Shown here: in pieces, positions 1-12,153 of the stretch
Layout: each line of letters starts with the position of its first letter
Position numbering within the stretch: the stretch's first letter is position 1
Assembly: GCA_034401795.1 (NCBI GenBank)
Contig: CM067369.1
Coordinates: forward strand, 92,246,579-92,310,578
Reading direction: 5' to 3'
Length of the DNA stretch: 64,000 nucleotides
Origin: Chaetoderma sp. LZ-2023a
Lineage: Eukaryota; Mollusca; Caudofoveata; Chaetodermatida; Chaetodermatidae
Notes under the pieces: model-generated
What the model was told of the DNA's origin: nothing
Databases searched by the model: none
Seen by the model: only the letters and a program-made list of their open reading frames with translations
Made by a program: the position numbers and the translations under genes

Positions 1-1237
1 ATGACTTCCTGAGCTACATTCTCGAGAAGCTTCGCCAGGCGAATGTGTATCTGGTATTTAATCGTTATTATGCATACAGCATCAAGGGTGGTACCAGGAC
101 ATCCCGAGCTGGAAAACAAGCTTGTAGGGTTTACAAGATCACATTTGATATTCCACTACCGCCGCAGCAAGTTATGTTAACTGCAAACAAAGTACAGCTT
201 ATAGACATTATTTATGATCAACTTATTAGGAATGTCAAAGATTGATATATGCAGACGGATGGCGATTACACATTAATGGTTACAGGATCAGCATCTATCC
301 TCAAGGAGGTCAGTAATGGCATTGTGATTGGATAATGGAATATGGAATGGCATGCGGTCTGTCATGTTTATTGAAACAACTAGGAACAACCTAAGGAGGT
401 CATTAATGGCATTGTGATTGAGAGAAATGGCATGACCACAACACAGGCGGATACCATCTTGGTTCAGCAAATGGTAAATATGGCACCCACCCAAGAACTT
501 GATTGTATCAAGATAATATCAGATGATACAGATATTTTAATCCTTTTGGTAAGCAAATTATCCCTAGTATATTAGGTATGCATGCAATTACTTGGTGTGA
601 TACAGTGGCACATATGTACGGGATCGGCAAAGCAACAGCATTTAAGTATCTCATAAAAGGCTACAAAGTTAGGAAGACTTGGCAATGTCAATGCACAATT
701 TGAAGACGTGATGCTTGAAGCTACATCATTTATTCGTGCAGCCTATAGTTGTAAAGGCAAAGCCTCCATGTCAGAAATTCGGTATCATGTATGCTTACAC
801 AGACAGCTAGAAAAAACATTACATCAATGCCCAAGTTGAAAATGCTGCCGCCAACAACAGAATCATTTACAATTTACAATGCACGTGAAACGCGCTCATT
901 ATCAAACAAGTGTTTGGAAATCTGCTATTATGCCTAACCCACCTAATTTGGATGTTACAAAATTTGGGTGGAGCAAAAGTGATTCCTCACAGTCACTGTT
1001 CCCAATAACGGTTGCACCAGGAGTAGATCCAGCACCATTTGAAATTCTTAAGACGATACGATGTGGTTGTGCCGCTGAAAATGCATGTTCCTCCTCAAGG
1101 TCTGGATGTACATAGGCTCAACTCTCATGTACACCATTTTGTAATTGTATGAAGATTGAGAACATATCATGCCATAACATATGGTCAAAACATTTAGATC
1201 AACAAACAGAAGATGATACTAGTGACAATAATGACAA
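1..1237 (+). pseudogene. Decayed PIN-like/Cys-tail transposon-type gene, copy 1 (5' end outside window)
   Basis: Conceptual translation, hopping between frames, gives pieces of a protein family I know as a multi-copy 'uncharacterized protein' in many invertebrate genomes. The first block (45-245) has the stretch FNRYYAYSIKGGTRTSRAGK. An ADT acidic motif followed by ISDDTDILILLV at about 450-560 resembles a PIN-like metal-binding nuclease core. The part at 879-1240 holds KRAHYQTSVWKSAIMPNPPN, a GW motif and a Cys-rich tail (IRCGCAAENAC, then CTPFCNC). Several stops and frameshifts break the frame, and a short duplicated segment (about 300-330 and 395-425) interrupts the middle, so the copy is dead. 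The family assignment is from memory of homologues; the nuclease role is inferred. A protein profile search would settle it. Confidence 0.7.
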
Positions 1238-1577
1238 TTTATTCGTGTGTAGCTAGTTTATCCGTGTGTAGCCAGTTTATTCGTGTGTAGATCGTTTATC
1301 CGTGTGTAGCTAGTTTATCCGTGTGTAGCTAGTTTATCCGTGTGTAGCTAGTTTATCCGTGTGTAGCTAGTTTATCCGTGTGTAGCTAGTTTATTCGTGT
1401 GTAGCTAGTTTATCCGTGTGTAGCTAGTTTATTCGTGTGTAGATCGTTTATTCGTGTGTAGCTAGTTTATTCGTGTGTAGATCGTTTATTCGTGCGTAGA
1501 TCGTTTATTCGTGTGTAGCTAGTTTATTCGTGTATAGCTAGTTTATTCGTGTGTAGATCATCTATACGGGTGTGGTT
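1238..1577. repeat. 19-bp tandem repeat, about 18 copies
   Basis: The unit TTTATCCGTGTGTAGCTAG recurs head to tail. Variants are TTC for TCC and GATCG for GCTAG, and these variants alternate in blocks. The array starts directly after the acidic tail of the pseudogene upstream and fades into single-copy sequence at its 3' end. There are no spacers, so it is not CRISPR-like. Confidence 0.95.
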
Positions 1578-2084
1578 TATTCCGGTGCATTCCACGGGAA
1601 TATTTGTTTTTGGCACTGTGACAGCACACCATTGTGTTATACAACTGTGATGTTAAAACATTGCTGCATTTGACAGTGCTGTATGACATTGAGGAGGGTG
1701 TATTTTACAGACATCATTCATAATTCCTAAAGTATATAGTATTTATCATGTATTTTGACAGCCATCTTGGCCGTTTATAAATTAAGAGTTATATCCCTTG
1801 GTATATGTGCCCACCCAAACTAGTTTTATTGTACATAATCCGACTCTGTGACCATGAAAACTTACATTTCGACACTAAAATCATTATTCTAACTGTTCAG
1901 GATAGCAAGATATAGCTGATAATGTATTTTGGCGGCCATCTTTACGGCCATCTTGGATTTTTCAAATACTTCAAGGGTGCCAGAGGGGCATCATCTAGAT
2001 TCTTAATCAGTAGGGTTTCACGGTTAAAACCCCACCAAAAACCATTGGGAGTCCAATTTTTATGGATTCTTGGTCAGGCAACCA

Positions 2085-2182
2085 GACTAATTTATGACGC
2101 AATTGATTATAACGTCATCCTACACGTCACGTTGTTGATTATGACGTCATATAATTGATGGATAAACTGGAATCCGCCATTA
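2085..2182 (+). mobile_element. MITE-A fragment (CRE-bearing right end)
   Basis: Only the last ~100 bp of the family are present: two GATTATRACGTCAT-type motifs, then GATGGATAAACTGGAAT and the terminal CCATT. The left part is missing. Confidence 0.8.
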
Positions 2183-3577
2183 ATTCGATTGCTCTTGAGG
2201 ATAATGCATTCATTATACAAGTATATCACATGCTGGGTGTACACGTTTACAGTACGGTACAATTTACGCAAAGAATGTATTTTCCTTTCTTCCCTCGAGG
2301 AAACACAAATGGTAGCCTACGCGTGCGTAGGTCATATAGGCCTGTTCAACTCCTAAAACACTTGTAAAGATAAAAGTCCAAGTCATATTAACGCTGTGCA
2401 AGTGGTTGGTATGTGGGTGTTGTGTGGTGATGGGGTGGACTTAAATCATAGATATAGTATATAATCGCTAGATCACCCATAACCCTCTCAAAAGCAGCAT
2501 TTCAGAGTTCAGTATTTTCTGGCCGGATGCAGTCTCTAAAATAATATGTTTTTGTTACTAATTCTGTTACGTAGTTGAATAGTGTCAGACTAATATATCC
2601 AATACACTTTTATTTCTCATAAAAATATATACATTCTTGCAATTCCTCTTCAAATTACCAAAAGAGAATTTAGTAATTTTTTGAGGATATATATTCAGCT
2701 GATCGTCTGCGTGATGCAGTCAGTGAATACCCGTTCATGCGCAATTGCGATTTACTGAACTCGGGCAACCATAGTGAGGGTCATCGTACTAACATACGCC
2801 ACTCACATAGCTACGCTGTTCGAGGCCGTACTTGCACTCGCTGCGTGAAGTAACATTATGCTACTGGGTTGGAGGTAGCCAATCCGATTTCTGCCAACTT
2901 CACGCGATAGGCGAGAGTTCGTCTGGTGACCTAATTTACAATCACAAAAACAACGGCAATCGCAACGCTGTTGATCTGGAAACAGACATTTGCAAAAGTT
3001 TGCAATAGTTTTGCTCTAAACAAGTTATCTGAGGAACAGAAAATGTGTAGATTGGTTTTCGGTAACAAAAACCGCTAGTTTGGTTTACGCACATGTATAA
3101 ATTTGTCTACTTCCTGATTTCTTATGGAGAAATCTCAATGGCGCAAGTTGACTGACCCAGTTCATTAATATGTATGAAGCTTGGTGAACTTAGCACACAC
3201 ATCAAAGGCGTGCAAGCATGGTACTCGATACGGGAAAGTAGTGGGAGGGCGAGGATCGTGAAATAGGACGATGAGTGAGAGTATGTGCATGAGTGATCTA
3301 GAGATTATATACTATACCTATGACTTAAATTTACGTTTATTTTGCCACGGCTGCTAAAGACCTGATCTAACTGTCTGATCTGGTTAGCTTTTCACGGTTA
3401 AGCAATGGCATGTTGAGCTAGATCATATCTGAAATCTCAGCGGCTACACACCCAAAAATCGAGTATTAGAACATGGTCTTACCTTCTGTGCCACGTACTA
3501 ATCCGTTACCTATTACCAACCAGAACTGACCAATTCTTTATGATGTAGACACTATGGAATATTATATCGAATTTAAA
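2183..3577. other. No recognisable gene
   Basis: The stretch contains AT-rich DNA and a more GC-balanced island (about 2700-3250). I see no open frame with recognisable content, no RNA gene and no strong repeat. It could be upstream intron or intergenic sequence of the GPCR gene. Confidence 0.5.
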
Positions 3578-3655
3578 AAAAATAATTTGACTGGGATCTG
3601 TCCAGTTAAATAGGTTTCAAAATATTCAACAGCATGCCTGTATAGACGTCTTAAA
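3578..3655 (-). mobile_element. MITE-A core fragment
   Basis: Remnant of the central hairpin (AATTTGACTGGG, then GTTTCAAAATATTCAACAG) with a short piece of the left half (CCTGTATAG). Both ends have been lost. Confidence 0.6.
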
Positions 3656-4084
3656 GAGTTTAAACCTTCAACAGTTATGGGGTTAAGTTAGTAAATGGTG
3701 CTACTTAAAGCGATATGAACTGTGCCAAGAACCAGGTGTTACTGTTTGGCCAATACCACTCAAGACTATTGTGGGCGTCTGCATTATAATGCCCGTATAT
3801 TAGATTACCGTTTCGCCTATTACTATGAATTTACATGTTCAAGGGTTTATTCTAAGGAAATTTTCCGACTTCGCAAATACGAACGCTAAGTTAGAAGGCG
3901 GATCAAAGAGTTCTCCCCCGCAAAATTCTGAAAAGTGGATACTCTTTTCATTTCCGGGGATAAATATGGACCACCATTTGGCGGTTAGATTGGCATATAA
4001 TTTTTAAATTTTATTATGCATTCGATCAAAAAGTTATTTTACAGTGACAATTTAAAAAGAATGATCCGTAGATCTGCTCAACTT

Positions 4085-4464
4085 AAAAAAATGTTAATTA
4101 ACACATGACGTCATAATCGGCTACGTTGCGTGCATGATGACGTCTTGATCAATTACGTCATGAAAGGCGTAGCTAAGTTAGTCACGAACTTTTAATTGCT
4201 GACTGACTAAGCGTTGTTGTACGAATTGTATGTCTTTACTATTTAATAAACACGCTGTTGAATGTTTTGAAACTAATTTGACCGCAGCAGCAGCAGCATC
4301 TAGCCAAATTAGTTTCTAAATGTTCAACAGTTTGCCTGTATAGTTGTCTGGAAATTTATGGTTAGGGAGTTCAGGGATCGATCGATCCCAACACAGACGA
4401 AGTGTCGGTGTAGCTTAGCCTTAGCTAAAGATGGACGGGGCATAGCTAAAACTGGATTCCTCCA
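4085..4464 (-). mobile_element. MITE-A copy, antisense
   Basis: Near-complete copy in reverse orientation: CRE-like motifs at the left (TGACGTCA at 4107), ACTATTTAATAAACA, a central hairpin with a CAGCAGCAGCAGCA loop expansion, GATCGATCGATCCCAACAC, GGGGCATAGCTAAAACTGGA and the terminal CCTCCATT. It abuts a second, oppositely oriented fragment. Confidence 0.85.
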
Positions 4465-4494
4465 TTGATTACTCGTGTAACCCTTTAAACCTTC

Positions 4495-4713
4495 AATTCA
4501 CAGATTATCAATTTCAAAATAACTAGGGCCTATACACGTACGCGGTCTTTATTAAATAGTAAAGACATATAATTCGTACAACAACGCTTATTCCGTCTTC
4601 AATTGCGCGTTCGTTAGGTACTTTTCCGCGTCATGAATGGCGTCATTGATTATGATGTCATTCCACACGTCACGTTAATTATGACGTCATATGATGGATG
4701 TAAAGGTCTATTG
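4495..4713 (+). mobile_element. MITE-A right-half fragment
   Basis: The right half of a sense copy, starting near TTATTAAATAGTAAAGACAT and running through the CRE-rich end to AAAGGTCTATTG. With the copy just upstream it forms an inverted pair. Confidence 0.8.
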
Positions 4714-4729
4714 TGTATTTCTTATCACA

Positions 4730-4980
4730 GAGCTGAAACGTGTTTGAGTAAATATTCTTATAACAATTTTACTAAAAATTGTTGCTCGCTATATAGCAGC
4801 AACAACATTCCTTCAAATTATTTGCGAAATAATCAGCAGAAAATGCAAGTGTCACTAGCTAATATTTTGAAAACGACATGACTGAAAATCGTTGCCGCAA
4901 CAATATTCAATAATATTTAACCAAATTGTTCTCAAAATAATCAGCAATTCAATGTAGTAACATTTTCTGATATGTCTAGC
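4730..4980. repeat. Diverged hairpin-type repeat shared with 6105-6725
   Basis: Contains GTTGCTCGCTATATAGCAGCAAC and segments (GCTAATATTTTGAAAACG, ATTTGCGAAATAATCAGCA, ending ATGTCTAGC) that recur in altered form on both sides of the TTAA-flanked MITE near 6.2-6.7 kb. It is probably an older MITE family related to MITE-A. Confidence 0.5.
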
Positions 4981-5630
4981 AATACACCTTTCCTGTATTG
5001 ATGTATTTTGGGAAAATACCTTCCCACAATGCATCGCTCACAACACGTCTGGCGGATAAAAGCGTCATCCTATGCGCGAACAATATTACTTTGCTATTAG
5101 GTTCAGATTTACTGTACGTTATGCCGTTTATATACGAGGGATTACTGATGCTGATACCGATACATTTATTACATCCAGATGTTGTACAAAGTATATGGGG
5201 TTATATACAAATTTCCCCCATCCATCTATGAACAGGCAACACATTTTTATAATCATTATTATTACCATACATAATTATTAACATTAGTATTATCATTAAC
5301 GCCATCAGCCCTGCGTTCCGTAGAGGAAACAATCCAAAACGCTCTGCTAATCCGTAAACTATTGACAATCTGCTGTTTCGCATTAAAGATGCGCACTCAC
5401 ACCAGAGTGCCCGAAACAAAACTATCCAACCTGCCGCATACCTCCAGAAGCTCAAAGAGTAAGATCATAATATTACTAAAGTCATACATTATTTGAAGCT
5501 CGTGCAAATTTCTAAACATTTCTGTATTAGTTTTTATTTATTTTTATGTAAATAACTCGCAGTAAAGTTTACACAAAAATATATAAATGTTCAGAAAATC
5601 GGCTGAGCTTTCCAATTGTGTATGCCTGCA
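4981..5630. mobile_element. Element E, third copy, interrupted
   Basis: Two blocks (about 4981-5130 and 5465-5630) match successive parts of the ~600-bp element seen at 27.0 and 29.3 kb (GGGAAAATACCTTCCC; then ACATTTCTGTATTAGTTTTTA). A ~330-bp stretch of unknown origin separates them, so this copy was itself invaded. The right terminus is not recognisable. Confidence 0.65.
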
Positions 5631-5725
5631 TGTCAGATCGTGTGCTATGGGCGGACAAGACCTACTCGCCTATGGAAATATCCTTCACGCTACATCTCGA
5701 TTATGTATCTGACACAGGCGTAGGT

Positions 5726-6104
5726 AATGAACATTTCCAGTTTTAGCTATGACACCCCACCCCGATCTCCATCTAAACTCCACCCAGACAATCGGTCTTG
5801 AACTCCCTGACTATCAATTTGAAGAAAACTATACGGGTAACCTGTTGAATATTTTGAAACTGATTTGGCTGAGTGCTGCTGCTGCCTATGGCAGCAAAGC
5901 GCCCAGCCAAATTAGTTTCAAAATAAGCAACATCATGTTTATTAAATAGCAAAGACATACAATTCGTACAACGTGTCGGACTACTAAGCGTTAAAGACGG
6001 ACTATTTCGAATCATTCATGACGTCATGATTATGACGTTAGAATATACGTCACTTGGTTGATTATGACGTCATATGATGGATGGATAAACTGGAAAGGTC
6101 CATT
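5726..6104 (+). mobile_element. MITE-A copy, sense
   Basis: Full-length copy from AATGAACATTTCCAGTTTTA to ACTGGAAAGGTCCATT. The central hairpin (about 5837-5936) pairs GAATATTTTGAAACTGATTT with AAATTAGTTTCAAAATAAGC. It carries two TGACGTCA sites. The splice-donor-like motif is decayed to ACGGGTAACC. Confidence 0.9.
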
Positions 6105-6186
6105 GTACATACATTTGTTAGCTCACGAAAATGAAAGCCGAGCTAGCACTGATTTTTCCAAGTGTTTGATTAAGCTGTTGCTGCCT

Positions 6187-6466
6187 TAAGCGGCCCATAC
6201 ACGATCAATATAATTGACAATAATATTGTCAGTTATGAAAATTTACAATATTATTGATCGTTAGTGTGTAATATTGAGGTCAAATTTTGACTTGCGCAAT
6301 ATTCTGACGGAATCAAAACCCGATAGATATTTATTGATGGTTACGCAATTTTATTGTGTCTTTGGTGGTACACATTGAGAATATTGATCAATATTTCATT
6401 CTGAAGACAATGTTCATAATTGACAATATTATTGTCAATTATATTGACCGTGTATGGGCCGCTTTA
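6187..6466. mobile_element. TTAA-flanked MITE (piggyBac-type signature)
   Basis: A ~280-bp element with ~50-bp terminal inverted repeats that differ at only about two positions, beginning GCGGCCCATACACG. The left flank is TTAA and the right flank TTTA, consistent with a TTAA target-site duplication with one substitution, the hallmark of piggyBac-mobilised elements. The interior is AT-rich and non-coding. It is inserted inside an older MITE-like repeat (ends near 6110 and 6725). The highly similar TIRs suggest a fairly recent insertion. Confidence 0.85.
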
Positions 6467-6758
6467 GTCAGCAACGATGGCCAACCAAATTGCTCGAATA
6501 TCCTCAGAAAGTCTTGAGCCATTGAATGGCCTGATTATATTGAGATTAACGCGATTGAATATTGTTGTAGCAACGATTTTCAGTCGAATGGTTGTCAAAA
6601 CGTTAGCTAGGAACATTTGCATTTTATGCTAATTATTTCGCAAAAATAATTTGAACAAAATGTGTTACTGCTATAGCCATCAACAAATTGCAATCAACTT
6701 ATTGTCATAAACATATCTAGCTTAGCGCGTTCCGCAATTGACATAGAATTACGGAACA

Positions 6759-7142
6759 GGGGTGGGTTCCATTTATAGCTATGCCACGCCCATTTCGTAG
6801 CTAAACTTCGCCTACGCTTTGCCCGTGTTGCGATCGATCAAATTCCCAGAATCCCATTCTCAAGGTACAGGTAAGCTGTCGAATATTTTGAAACTAGTTT
6901 GACGGAGTGCTGTTGCTGCGAGAGCTGTTGCTATGGCAGCAACAGCGCCCAGTCAAAATAGTATCAAAATATCCAAAAGGATGTTTATTAAATAGTAAAT
7001 CAATCAAAGATATACATGTAGGCCTATAATTCGTGTACTTGCCGGACTATTCCAGATTCATGTATGATTATGACGTCAGCCTACACGTGACGTGGTTGAG
7101 TATTACGTCATATACTTGAGTGGCATATCAGATTTATCCATT
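6759..7142 (+). mobile_element. MITE-A copy, diverged sense subfamily
   Basis: Shares GCTATGCCACGCCCAT, GATCGATC, TACAGGTAAGCTGTCG (a donor-like site), the central GCTGTTGCTG/CAGCAACAGC hairpin and TTTATTAAATAGTAAA. The right end is the variant ATACTTGAGTGGCATATCAG followed by TTTATCCATT. One TGACGTCA. Confidence 0.85.
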
Positions 7143-7807
7143 AGAACCGAGCTCTATAATACTCTTGCTATGAGATATCGAGGCACCATTGACTACCATG
7201 GAAGCCAACAATACCATATGGATATAGGAATGTTTTCATAATGAGAATTGCGTAACAGCGAGCGTAATAGAATCCCGAACATTGGCGCAAAAACATATCA
7301 AACTAAAATAGCGGCTTTGAAGAAGACTATCGTCATTGAATTTCACGATGCCTTTAATGCGTAGCATAACACGCTTGGAAGGGTAACATGTAGATCGGAT
7401 TCAGAGGATCTTCAGGTGGCTGAAGGCTCGGTATTTTATCGGCAGAATAACTCTATATTTGTTTTAATACCTTGCCTAACATGCCCTGTTGAGAGCTCCA
7501 TGTCCAAATTGTTGCAATAAATCAATGATAATGTAGAGATTTATACGTACCAGAGTTTTCGGCTTCGGAATCACATATCTGATTCGCATGTCAGAAAGTC
7601 GCCATCTGATGGTGTATTACATTCTACGATTCTAGGAAGTGTGAAAGTGGAAGGTGTGTGGTGGTTGGGGTGGTGTGTGTGTGTGTGGGTGTGTGTGTTC
7701 GTGCGTGCGTGTTTGCGTGCGCGCGCGCGTGTGTGTCACACGATTAATCTATCATTGCAACCGCATGTTAAGCGATATTTGGATGAAGGTAGGAAACCCA
7801 CTCATAC
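7143..7807. other. Non-coding stretch with a GT/GC-rich microsatellite
   Basis: No gene seen. About 7660-7740 is a (GT)n tract grading into GCGCGCGCG alternating purine-pyrimidine sequence, which is potentially Z-DNA-forming. Confidence 0.6.
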
Positions 7808-7900
7808 GCAGCTTACTGGGCCGATGCTGGGCCGATACCGGATCGATACTGAAAGTATTGGCACGGTATCGCCCCAGCATCGGCCCAGTAAGCTGCGTTA
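7808..7900. mobile_element. Short hairpin element D
   Basis: About 34-bp arms (CGCAGCTTACTGGGCCGATG and complement) pair with one mismatch around a ~25-bp loop. A diverged relative at about 45030-45115 shares GGCCCAGTA, GCCGCATTATC and GGGAT flanks, so this is a dispersed element and not a one-off palindrome. Confidence 0.7.
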
Positions 7901-8109
7901 TTCGGGATATATAGCACACATACTATAGTTACGCCACTTAAAATACCTGGACCAAGATACTGTTAATAACAATTTAAAGTCTTTCCAATTCTCATTACCA
8001 AGTTTTGCGATCCGTTTCACTCGTACACAGTTACAGATACAGGTATATGTTTGCTGCAGCGGTAAGCTTTCCCACTTTCATCCTACAATGACAGATTAAC
8101 CATGTGCCA

Positions 8110-8184
8110 CACGCACGCACGCACGCAGGCACGCAAGCACACAGACACACAGGCACGCACGCACGCACCCCCCCCCCCCCCACC
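8110..8184. repeat. (ACGC)n microsatellite ending in poly-C
   Basis: CACGCACGCACGCAGGCACG-type repeats followed by about 13 C residues. Low complexity; open frames here are artefacts. Confidence 0.85.
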
Positions 8185-8189
8185 ACATG

Positions 8190-8540
8190 TCTTTTTTTAA
8201 ATTTTGGAGCCCGATATCACATAAAGAAGGCGGGTGTACCTGGCCCGTCACACCTAACACACCTGTTTGTACTGACCAATCGACAGAAATTGTAAGTCAG
8301 TCTATTACCCGGTAAAGTTTCTGCGGAAGATGTTGACAATTTGTTTTATTCAGAAAAGGATCCTCGAAAATATCCATCAAAACAAGTTATTTTCTGTAAA
8401 TTGTGTTTGCATAAGGGGTCATATGGAGGTAGTACATGCGGGTAGCTCGATTGGTCAGTACAAACAGGTGTGTTAGGTGTGACGGGTCAGGTACACCCGC
8501 CTTATTTATGTGATATCGGGCTACAAAATTAAAAAAAACA
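8190..8540. mobile_element. Inverted-repeat element with ~85-95-bp arms
   Basis: The left arm (8190-8283) and right arm (8446-8540) are about 95% complementary, sharing GCCCGATATCACATAAA, GGCGGGTGTACC and CAGGTGTGTTAGGTGTGACG on opposite strands. The ~160-bp centre is unique. Similar peptides read from the two arms are a by-product of the inverted repeat and not paralogous genes. No flanking duplication was identified. Confidence 0.85.
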
Positions 8541-8628
8541 CCATTTCTGTTGCATAAATGACCAGACAAAACACATTTAGGACACGACTACTAACGCTAC
8601 TGCTACCGCTACTGTTACTACTACAACA

Positions 8629-8916
<288 letters not shown>

Positions 8917-8917
<1 letters not shown>

Positions 8918-9576
8918 TTATTAGGCTCATGATGATAAGCAATGTAAGATCTAGTACCCATGGAAGACGCAGTCTGCAGGAATTCAGCAACCAGACAATT
9001 AACGGGGAAAGCTGGATATGGTGGGGGTGGGTGGTGTTATTATACTTAATTTTGTAAACCTGGCCCCACTCCTCGTTTCTCTTTCGTTTTTTCGCGGAAT
9101 CAAGGAGAACGGACGAAAGGTTACTCGTGATGACAGGGAAGGGTTGAGTGACTAATGGTGAATATATAGGGAATAATGCTGAACAAATGCGGATAAAGAT
9201 TATTATGTTCATATGTCGATGTTAAACTAAATTATTTTTAATTGCTTTTTATGGTCGCAGGAGTAAGTGGGCTGGATGTGGGGTGGGGTGGGGGCTGTCG
9301 CTCTCGCGAATTGAATTGCCACATTGTTTCCGGATGCCGCCATCCATACTTATAAACAACGAGAAGCCACCCAGCATGACGCCGATGGCCTAGTAGGTGA
9401 CTTGCCACTGAGTGGGAATGTGGGTGGGCGCGTAACTGACACGATGTGGCGAATAGATATATAATATACAAATATTATTTTAATGAGCAGTGTATATCTG
9501 AACATTTAATGTCCGACATAAACCCCACCGCACCCCCACCCCTACCCCCGCCTGATAACCTCAATAATAACTATTG
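8917..9576. other. No recognisable gene
   Basis: Non-repetitive DNA between two microsatellite blocks. No open frame has recognisable content. Confidence 0.5.
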
Positions 9577-10094
9577 TATAATGGTAATAATGATAATAAT
9601 GATAATAATGATAATGATGATAATGATGATAATGATAATGATGATGATAATGATGATAATGATGATAATGATGATAATGATGATAATGATGATGATAATG
9701 ATGATAATGATGATAATGATGATAATGATAATGATGATGATAATGATGATAATGATGATAATGATAATGATGATGATAATGATGATAATGATAATGATGA
9801 TGATAATGATGATAATGATGATAATGATAATGATGATGATAATGATAATGATAATGATGATAATGATGATAATGATGATAATGATGATAATGATGATAAT
9901 GATAATGATGATGATAATGATGATAATGATGATAATGATGATAATGATAATGATGATAATGATGATAGTGATGATAATGATGATAGTGATGATAGTGATG
10001 ATAGTGATGATAATGATGATAGTGATGATAATGATGATAATGATGATAGTGATGATAATGATGATAATGATGATAATGGTAATAAAGATAATGG
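9577..10094. repeat. (GAT/AAT)n compound microsatellite with higher-order pattern
   Basis: About 510 bp of GAT and AAT units in 9- to 15-bp higher-order words (GATGATAATGAT). A GATAGTGAT variant is confined to 9965-10055, showing local block expansion. All long frames here (Asp/Asn, Met/Ile) are low-complexity artefacts. Confidence 0.98.
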
Positions 10095-10284
<190 letters not shown>

Positions 10285-10647
10285 GATAATATAATGTAGT
10301 AGTTGTGGTACCGTATTATGCTCGTATATATGTTTATATATACATACTTGTAAAAGTCTGGGTGTAATAAATGAAATGAAATGAAAATTACCTAGGTGCC
10401 AAAGTCTGCCAAACATCGATTAGCTAGGCATGACGTCTTCTTGATTTACCCTCCACAACCCCGCCCCTCCCCAACCACACGCAATGAAAAGCCCCCCCCC
10501 CCACCCCCACCCCCTTGAGAGTGAATAATGAAGCTTGCACACGGGTTTTTTGGCATCATGTCAAGGGTCTTCATGATTTCACTATTCATTCTGTATTGTG
10601 TTCATTCGATCACACAATCCTAGGCGCATTTAGTCCGTGCCTTAGAG

Positions 10648-10733
10648 CGCGTTCAGACTAAAGGGCTAATCCTGAGTAACGCCATACTTCAGTATGGGGT
10701 TACTCCGGATTAGCTATCTAGTGTGAACACACT
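10648..10733. mobile_element. Short hairpin element
   Basis: ~38-bp arms: GCGTTCAGACTAAAGGGCTA and onward pairs imperfectly with TAGCTATCTAGTGTGAACAC around the tip CCATACTTCAGTATGG. This is a foldback MITE form. A TCTTGAA tandem (10874-10895) lies about 140 bp downstream. Confidence 0.75.
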
Positions 10734-11135
10734 GTAGTCTATTGTCCTAAGATCTCGTATGTGATTCCATTTGGGCGAAGATGAAGAATTTGAGACGACA
10801 TTTGTGTATACATTGTAACATTTTTATATGTCAACTGCCGTATCCTTGTGTATGGATTATAGCAATAACTAATCTTGAATCTTGAATCTTGAATCGACAA
10901 ATTAATGTTATTCTATTACCGTAAAATGCAACAAATAAAAATGCGAAGTCTAGCGAAATTTCAGCTAGCGTTTTCGACAGTGTTTCCAAAATGCATACCA
11001 AACCTTTCTTATAATAACTACAGTATAAGCCATAAAAAAGTTAACATGTTACCAAAACAAAAGCAGAAACACGTTCGTTATTAACCACTCTTGTGGCACA
11101 GCGTCTCAAAGCGGTCAAAATTCTACTTATATAAA

Positions 11136-11466
11136 TTAACCCTTTAATGGTCAAGATTTTTCAAGAAAATAATAATTTTTACAATAAAATTTACAAAAAT
11201 AACTTTCTTTTATCGTGCAAATAGACATTGCTAAAGACCACTACAGGTGCTGTTTTTTGGGCCGGCTTGACCAGGAAAATGGTCAAGAAAATCAATTTTT
11301 TCTTAGAAGATTATTTTTGAAAATTTACGACTGCAGTGACTGGCTCGGATACCGAGTGGTAAATTTTCAAAAATCATATTTTCTTAGATGCTCCTCAAGA
11401 TCGCTACATAGTCTGTTTTTGGCTGTCTTGGCCATTAACGAGCTAAGTTAACACAAGAGGGGTTAA
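11136..11466. mobile_element. MITE-B copy
   Basis: Begins TTAACCCTTTAATGGTCAAG and ends GGGGTTAA, with the decayed core palindrome GACTGGCTCGGATACCGAGT near 11338. Complementary flanks (AAAATTTACGACTGCAGTG and GTGGTAAATTTTC) form the hairpin stem. Confidence 0.85.
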
Positions 11467-11640
11467 GAAAGGTTCTGTTGAATATTTTGAGAACTATTGG
11501 ACTGTAAGACATTGTTGCTCAAAATATTCAAAAGTACCCCGGTAAATTTTATTTTGTTTATGAAACGTTTTACGTTATTTCTGAACTGTGTAGCTGTTTC
11601 ACATTCTCTTCACGCAAATCTCAGCTCCATATCAAATCTT
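11467..11640. mobile_element. Family C hairpin element (diverged)
   Basis: GTTCTGTTGAATATTTTGAG, GACATTGTTGCTC and a downstream TTTATGAAACGTTTTACG block resemble parts of elements at 47240-47520 and 62160-62580. Boundaries are uncertain. Confidence 0.45.
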
Positions 11641-12153
11641 TACCAGTTTTATAGTACTAGGTAAACGCCGAATAAACATTGAGCGATGTATTTCCCAATT
11701 TTAATATTCAGCAAATTTCGGGAATTAGTCATTACCGGTAACTAGTCTTACGTTCGAAAAGGAAAATATCTTGCATGTGCAAAATTGGTGTTTTTTCTGA
11801 TTGTATATTATGTGACGTAACTAATCCGAAAACAGCAGATTGTCATAGTTTGCAGATTTAGCAAACAGTCTTGAAACGTTTACCTTTCCGAACGCAAGAC
11901 CCCCCCCCCCCCCCGCCTGCGTGCGGAATAAATCATTATATTATAGTAGGGCCTACATAGGCTTAGCACATATTAGATTATTTGGCCCATTCCATCAAAA
12001 ACTTTATAACCGACTTTTCAAATAATTTATCTTTCTTTATGTACAGAAATCGGTATTACCGTAATAAAATAGTGGGTTGTGGCTTAGCAGATCGTAATTA
12101 GGCCTATATAATATTGCATCTCGTTGCTAATATTCAACTTTTCCTTTTCCCAG

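Noticed and set aside
1238-1577. Regularly spaced short repeat resembling a CRISPR array
   Set aside because: Units abut directly with no unique spacers, and the DNA is eukaryotic.
2700-3250. GC-balanced island as a promoter/first exon of the receptor
   Set aside because: No signal-peptide or TM1-like frame and no donor that fits phase 0.
8104-8569. Two similar short proteins sharing VLTNR and HLTHLF stretches
   Set aside because: They come from the two arms of one inverted repeat and not from paralogous genes.
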